In this document: in pieces, positions 60,598 through 64,000 of the stretch
Layout of the letters: every line of letters begins with the position of its first letter
Numbering within the stretch: position 1 is the first letter of the stretch
NCBI GenBank assembly: GCA_030248065.1
Contig: JASAMV010004154.1
Location: 62,001 to 126,000, forward strand
From: Rhynchonema sp. JSB1_4
Lineage: Eukaryota; Nematoda; Chromadorea; Monhysterida; Xyalidae
DNA length: 64,000 nucleotides
Reading direction: 5' to 3'
The notes under the pieces: generated by a model
Told to the model about the DNA's origin: nothing
Seen by the model: only the letters and a program-made list of their open reading frames with translations
The model's database searches: none
Program-made: the position numbers and the translations under genes

Positions 60598-62949
60598 TTT
60601 GTCATTATCAATAGAAATTGAGAATATTTCTGGTCTGATCACCACCAGACGGAGGCATAAAAATCTCGTTTGTTTACCCTCCAACAGCTGCTGGTAACCA
60701 TAAACAGCTGAAACAAATTACACACACTACTAGAAATGTCAACACTAAGCGAACAAGACAAAAGTGTTCAAGCTGGTAGACATTTGAGGTCACTTCCTAG
60801 AAACAGAACAAGGCATGTGCTGTCAAGTGAGCATTGTGGCTATAAAAAGCGGCAAAATGCGTGTGTGTCACAACCGTGGCGCGCCAAGACACCAACTGTA
60901 ATCAATCAGGCATCGCCTTTGGGGCTACAATTGGATAAATGTCATGATATAACTACCGTAATCGACCCATAATAAATGCGATTTAAAGGTCTGAGCTCAC
61001 TTAGTATGCACTGGTGGTGCCATTCTGAAAATACTCAATCCTTACCTGGTTAAAATGTATGGCTGTCTGGATGCAAAGTGAAGTCGGAAATGTACCTTGT
61101 GCACAGCAGAGGTTTGTTTATGGCGAAGGACTGACGTTGCTATGTTGGTATACATGTACACTTAACGTACGTTGGCGGTAATTTGAGGCTGATCTTGGAG
61201 CTGCTTTCTGCAAGAAGTCAAGTATATAGTCTGTCCACCAGCTCATCACTGTTTCTCTGACTCCCTTCCTCCACAAAAAAAAAAAAAAAAAAAAAAAAAA
61301 AGAAGTCAAGTATGTATATAAACAAGTGCCACCAGAAATCGCATGAAATGATTGAATGGATTTTCTGAAACTAATGATTCTTTATACAGTATATGTAGTT
61401 GTGGAATGCATTATAGCATCAGGTTGAGTATGGTCTGCAGGACATCCCAAGGGGACAAGTTTGCACTGACGATGACCTGGGGGCAAATTGTCCATGTGCA
61501 ATGAATGACTGGTCCAAATTGACACGAAACGCAGCATCATACGTTAGTCAGTCAGTGGTGTTGTGCGCGTTTGTCTTTTCGAACCAACCCAGGAACCAAT
61601 CAGTTTCTGCTTCTGACTCTAATTGAACTTTGGGCTTGTTTTGATGTAGTTGTTAGGTTCAATGCACCGGCCACAATTGTTTTATGTATCGATGGTGCCT
61701 AACAAGCAAAACACTTGGGGCAGGTTCATACAAAGGTTCATCCTACAGTAGGTACATACATGTAATTTGAGCCCTTAATTATCGTACCCACTGCCCAGTG
61801 TCTCTGAAAGGCAATGATCACCGCTTGAATCCAGAATGCGTCAAAGTACGTATAAGGTACCTATGGTGCAGTTACCTCACAACAGTTATAATTGTGGGCT
61901 CAAACAGTCAGATGGCTTCTTTCAGGGGTACTAATCCGGTGCAATTATGGCGCATAATCCGTCTCCGCCTGCTTTCCTTGTTATCGTGCAGCATAAAAAC
62001 CGGGATTCTTTCTTCTGGTTTGATCAGTTTTTCTTGATTTTCCTCGCGTTTTACCGTTCACGCCACTCTGCGTCAGAATTTTTTGGATTGTTTTCTTACT
62101 GTCAGTTTTCAACTTGTTACCGTAACCAAACATGTTTTTTTTATTTCCAGTCGCAAAATGCGCTTCCACAAAATTTGATGTGCACCCCGCGAGGACGGTC
62201 GATATCGTGCGATCCAATGTTTCTTTCTGCTCTCTATGATGATGCTGGACGTAGAAAGAGAAGCCATGTGTGAAACATCACGGGTGGGTATGGTGTTGGG
62301 ACAGACGCTTTGGTTTTCTCTGTCTTGTGAAATGGCTTGAAACTTGGGTTTACATTTAACCGCGTATCCGCATAATTTCGGAGAGAAAAAAGCGTGCGAG
62401 TTGGTATATAGCGAATAAAATACCGCTCATTGCCGTGGCAAATCGGGACTTGTCACGATCACCAAGCTTGTCTTCAGCTTGTACTGATGTTTTCCTTTCA
62501 ATTCAAGGCCACGCGCGTCAGCAACATCCTTTTCGACCAAGCTGGTCAATCGTCAAGTCATGGTTTGGAACCGGACAATGTCATCTTTATGAGTCAGGCA
62601 ATCATTCGAGGATCGGGCAGGAAAGTGGAGAGGTTGCCTTTCGTAAATTGTTGCAGGCTATTCTGGGGGGGGGGTTTGCAACGCGCGGCACGACTTTGCG
62701 GTCTTTTATTCACGATGCCTTTCATATTCACGTGCAATTTGTGTCTCGGCCGGGATTTTTTTCACACTTGTTTGATGCTGTTTTTTTATTCTTCTTGTCG
62801 GGCGTGCCTGTTTATGTCTTGTATCGTTTGTGTGCCCGTTTTTATTCATTTAATTATGTGTTTTTGTTCAATACACGCGCGCGGCTCATGGGGTTGGGTG
62901 GGACTCAGGACATGGATCTGAGTTCCTACAAAAATTGAACATTCCCTTG
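60598..62949. other. stretch without a convincing gene
   Basis: Between the receptor-like gene and the satellite I see no family. Two overlapping open frames of 163 and 167 codons at 62430-62938 switch across a run of nine G near 62664-62672. They have no recognised motif and could be chance or a decayed coding segment. A poly-A retro-insert lies at 61210-61315, and a partial dispersed-repeat core (gcactgacgatgacctgg) at 61463. Confidence 0.5.
61210..61315 (+). mobile_element. short poly-A-tailed retro-insert with a direct repeat of about 14 bp
   Basis: aagaagtcaagtat occurs on both sides (about 61210-61223 and 61301-61314). Between them are about 50 bp (starting atagtctgtccaccagctca) and a run of about 30 A. 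This is the pattern of a LINE-mobilised short insert with target-site duplication. Confidence 0.65.
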
Positions 62950-64000
62950 CCAGTTTCAGTTACAGTTTCAATGTCTCAGCACTGCCGATCACATGCAATG
63001 TGCGGACGATTCCGATTCGCTTGATTGATCAAACATGCAACAAGGCGGTAACCCTAAGGGATATCTTGTAATGGGCATCCTATCTGTATCGACTGCGGAT
63101 GGTTGATGCCGATCAGCCCTTAGCGTGGCTGTCTTTGTTTCATTTTTTATATCAAATTACCAAATGTGAAACTTTGTTTCTAGTTTCAGTTCTGGTTTGC
63201 AGTCGCAGCACTGATGATCACGTGACCCCCATGACTGTCGATGCACTTGTGCCCGATCAATGCCGATCCGATCGATTGACGGATGAATGGGTAACCCTAG
63301 GGATATCTTGTAATGGGCGTCCTATCTGTATCGACTGCGGATGGTTGATGCCGATCAGCCCTTAGCGTGGCTGTCTTTGTTTTATTTTTTATATCAAATT
63401 ACCAAATGTGAAACTTTGTTTCTAGTTTCAGTTCTGGTTTGCAGTCGCAGCACTGATGATCACGTGACCCCCATGACTGTCGATGCACTTGTGCCCGATC
63501 AATGCCGATCCGATCGATTGACGGATGGATGGGTAACCCTAGGGATATCTTGTAATGGGCGTCCTATCTGTATCGACTGCGGATGGTTGATGCCGATCAG
63601 CCCTTAGCGTGGCTGTCTTTGGTTTATTTTTTATATCAAATTACCAAATGTGAAACTTTGTTTCCAGTTTCAGTTCTAGTTTGCAGTCGCAGCACTGATG
63701 ATCACGTGACCCCCATGACTGTCGATGCACTTGTGCCCGATCAATGCCGATCCGATCGATTGACGGATGGATGGGTAACCCTAGGGATATCTTGTAATGG
63801 GCGTCCTATCTGTATCGACTGCGGATGGTTGATGCCGATCAGCCCTTAGCGTGGCTGTCTTTGGTTTATTTTTTATATCAAATTACCAAATGTGAAACTT
63901 TGTTTCCAGTTTCAGTTCTAGTTTGCAGTCGCAGCACTGATGATCACGTGACCCCCATGACTGTCGATGCACTTGTGCCCGATCAATGCCGATCCGATCG
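62950..64000. repeat. 242-bp tandem satellite, at least four units, running off the right edge
   Basis: The landmark ggtaaccctaggg occurs at about 63047, 63290, 63532 and 63774, i.e. every 242-243 bp. Units 2-4 differ at only a few positions; the first is diverged and the DNA before it (62950-63045) is a decayed unit. Each unit contains ctgatgatcacgtgaccccc and a tgccgatccgatcgattgac block. An 88-codon open frame recurs in each unit but changes frame because 242 is not a multiple of three, so it is not one protein. Confidence 0.95.

Noticed and set aside
62430..62938. Overlapping 163- and 167-codon frames joined over a G-run
   Set aside because: They could suggest a frameshifted gene, but neither frame shows a recognisable domain; kept only as an uncertain note.
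63099..63849. Three near-identical 88-codon frames
   Set aside because: They repeat with the 242-bp satellite unit and change frame from unit to unit, so they reflect tandem repetition rather than a protein family.

Overview
This window is eukaryotic nuclear DNA from an invertebrate animal. The genes are split into short exons of about 50-390 bp with GT..AG introns, there are no bacterial-style operons, and much of the non-coding DNA is small transposons and foldback repeats. A nematode is the best guess. The evidence is a degenerate run of CCTAAG/GCCTAA units (the complement of the nematode telomere repeat TTAGGC) at 9935-10018, a DEG/ENaC channel gene, and heavy enrichment of a GTTTCA-core motif that resembles the nematode piRNA promoter motif. 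This assignment is inference. All exon structures below were spliced by eye and checked for phase continuity.

Layout. 1-1078 holds two exons of an unrecognised membrane protein that starts outside the window. 3971-7696 (+) is a complete TMEM11 gene, and 8034-10807 (-) is a membrane-anchored thioredoxin/PDI-like gene with a possible small gene nested in an intron. 14085-18304 (+) is a degenerate annexin. 18.3-31.4 kb shows no recognisable gene and contains repeats. 31401-31948 (+) encodes a 72-residue membrane protein, and 33036-35082 (+) a low-complexity protein. A dense block on the minus strand follows: a 3-beta-HSD/sterol-dehydrogenase-like SDR (40195-36685), an SLC35D-type nucleotide-sugar transporter (44114-41806), an EHD-like dynamin-family protein without an EH domain (47947-45443) and a DEG/ENaC channel (51879-48510). 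A GFRP-like gene (53804-54397, +) converges on a large gene (60597-54588, -) that encodes three thrombospondin type-1 repeats followed by a multipass membrane region. The right edge (about 62.95-64 kb) is a 242-bp tandem satellite.

Mobile DNA. Seven elements end in terminal inverted repeats and are flanked by 8-bp duplications, which indicates hAT-type non-autonomous elements of four families. Several long foldback elements are flanked by TTAA. Ten or more copies of an 80-90 bp repeat sit almost only inside introns. The genes have no shared pathway; they are ordinary housekeeping or membrane genes.

The most interesting signal is the 10-mer TGATGTTTCA/TGAAACATCA. I count 27 exact copies in 64 kb, where chance predicts about 0.1. 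Most lie in introns close to splice sites, in both orientations.
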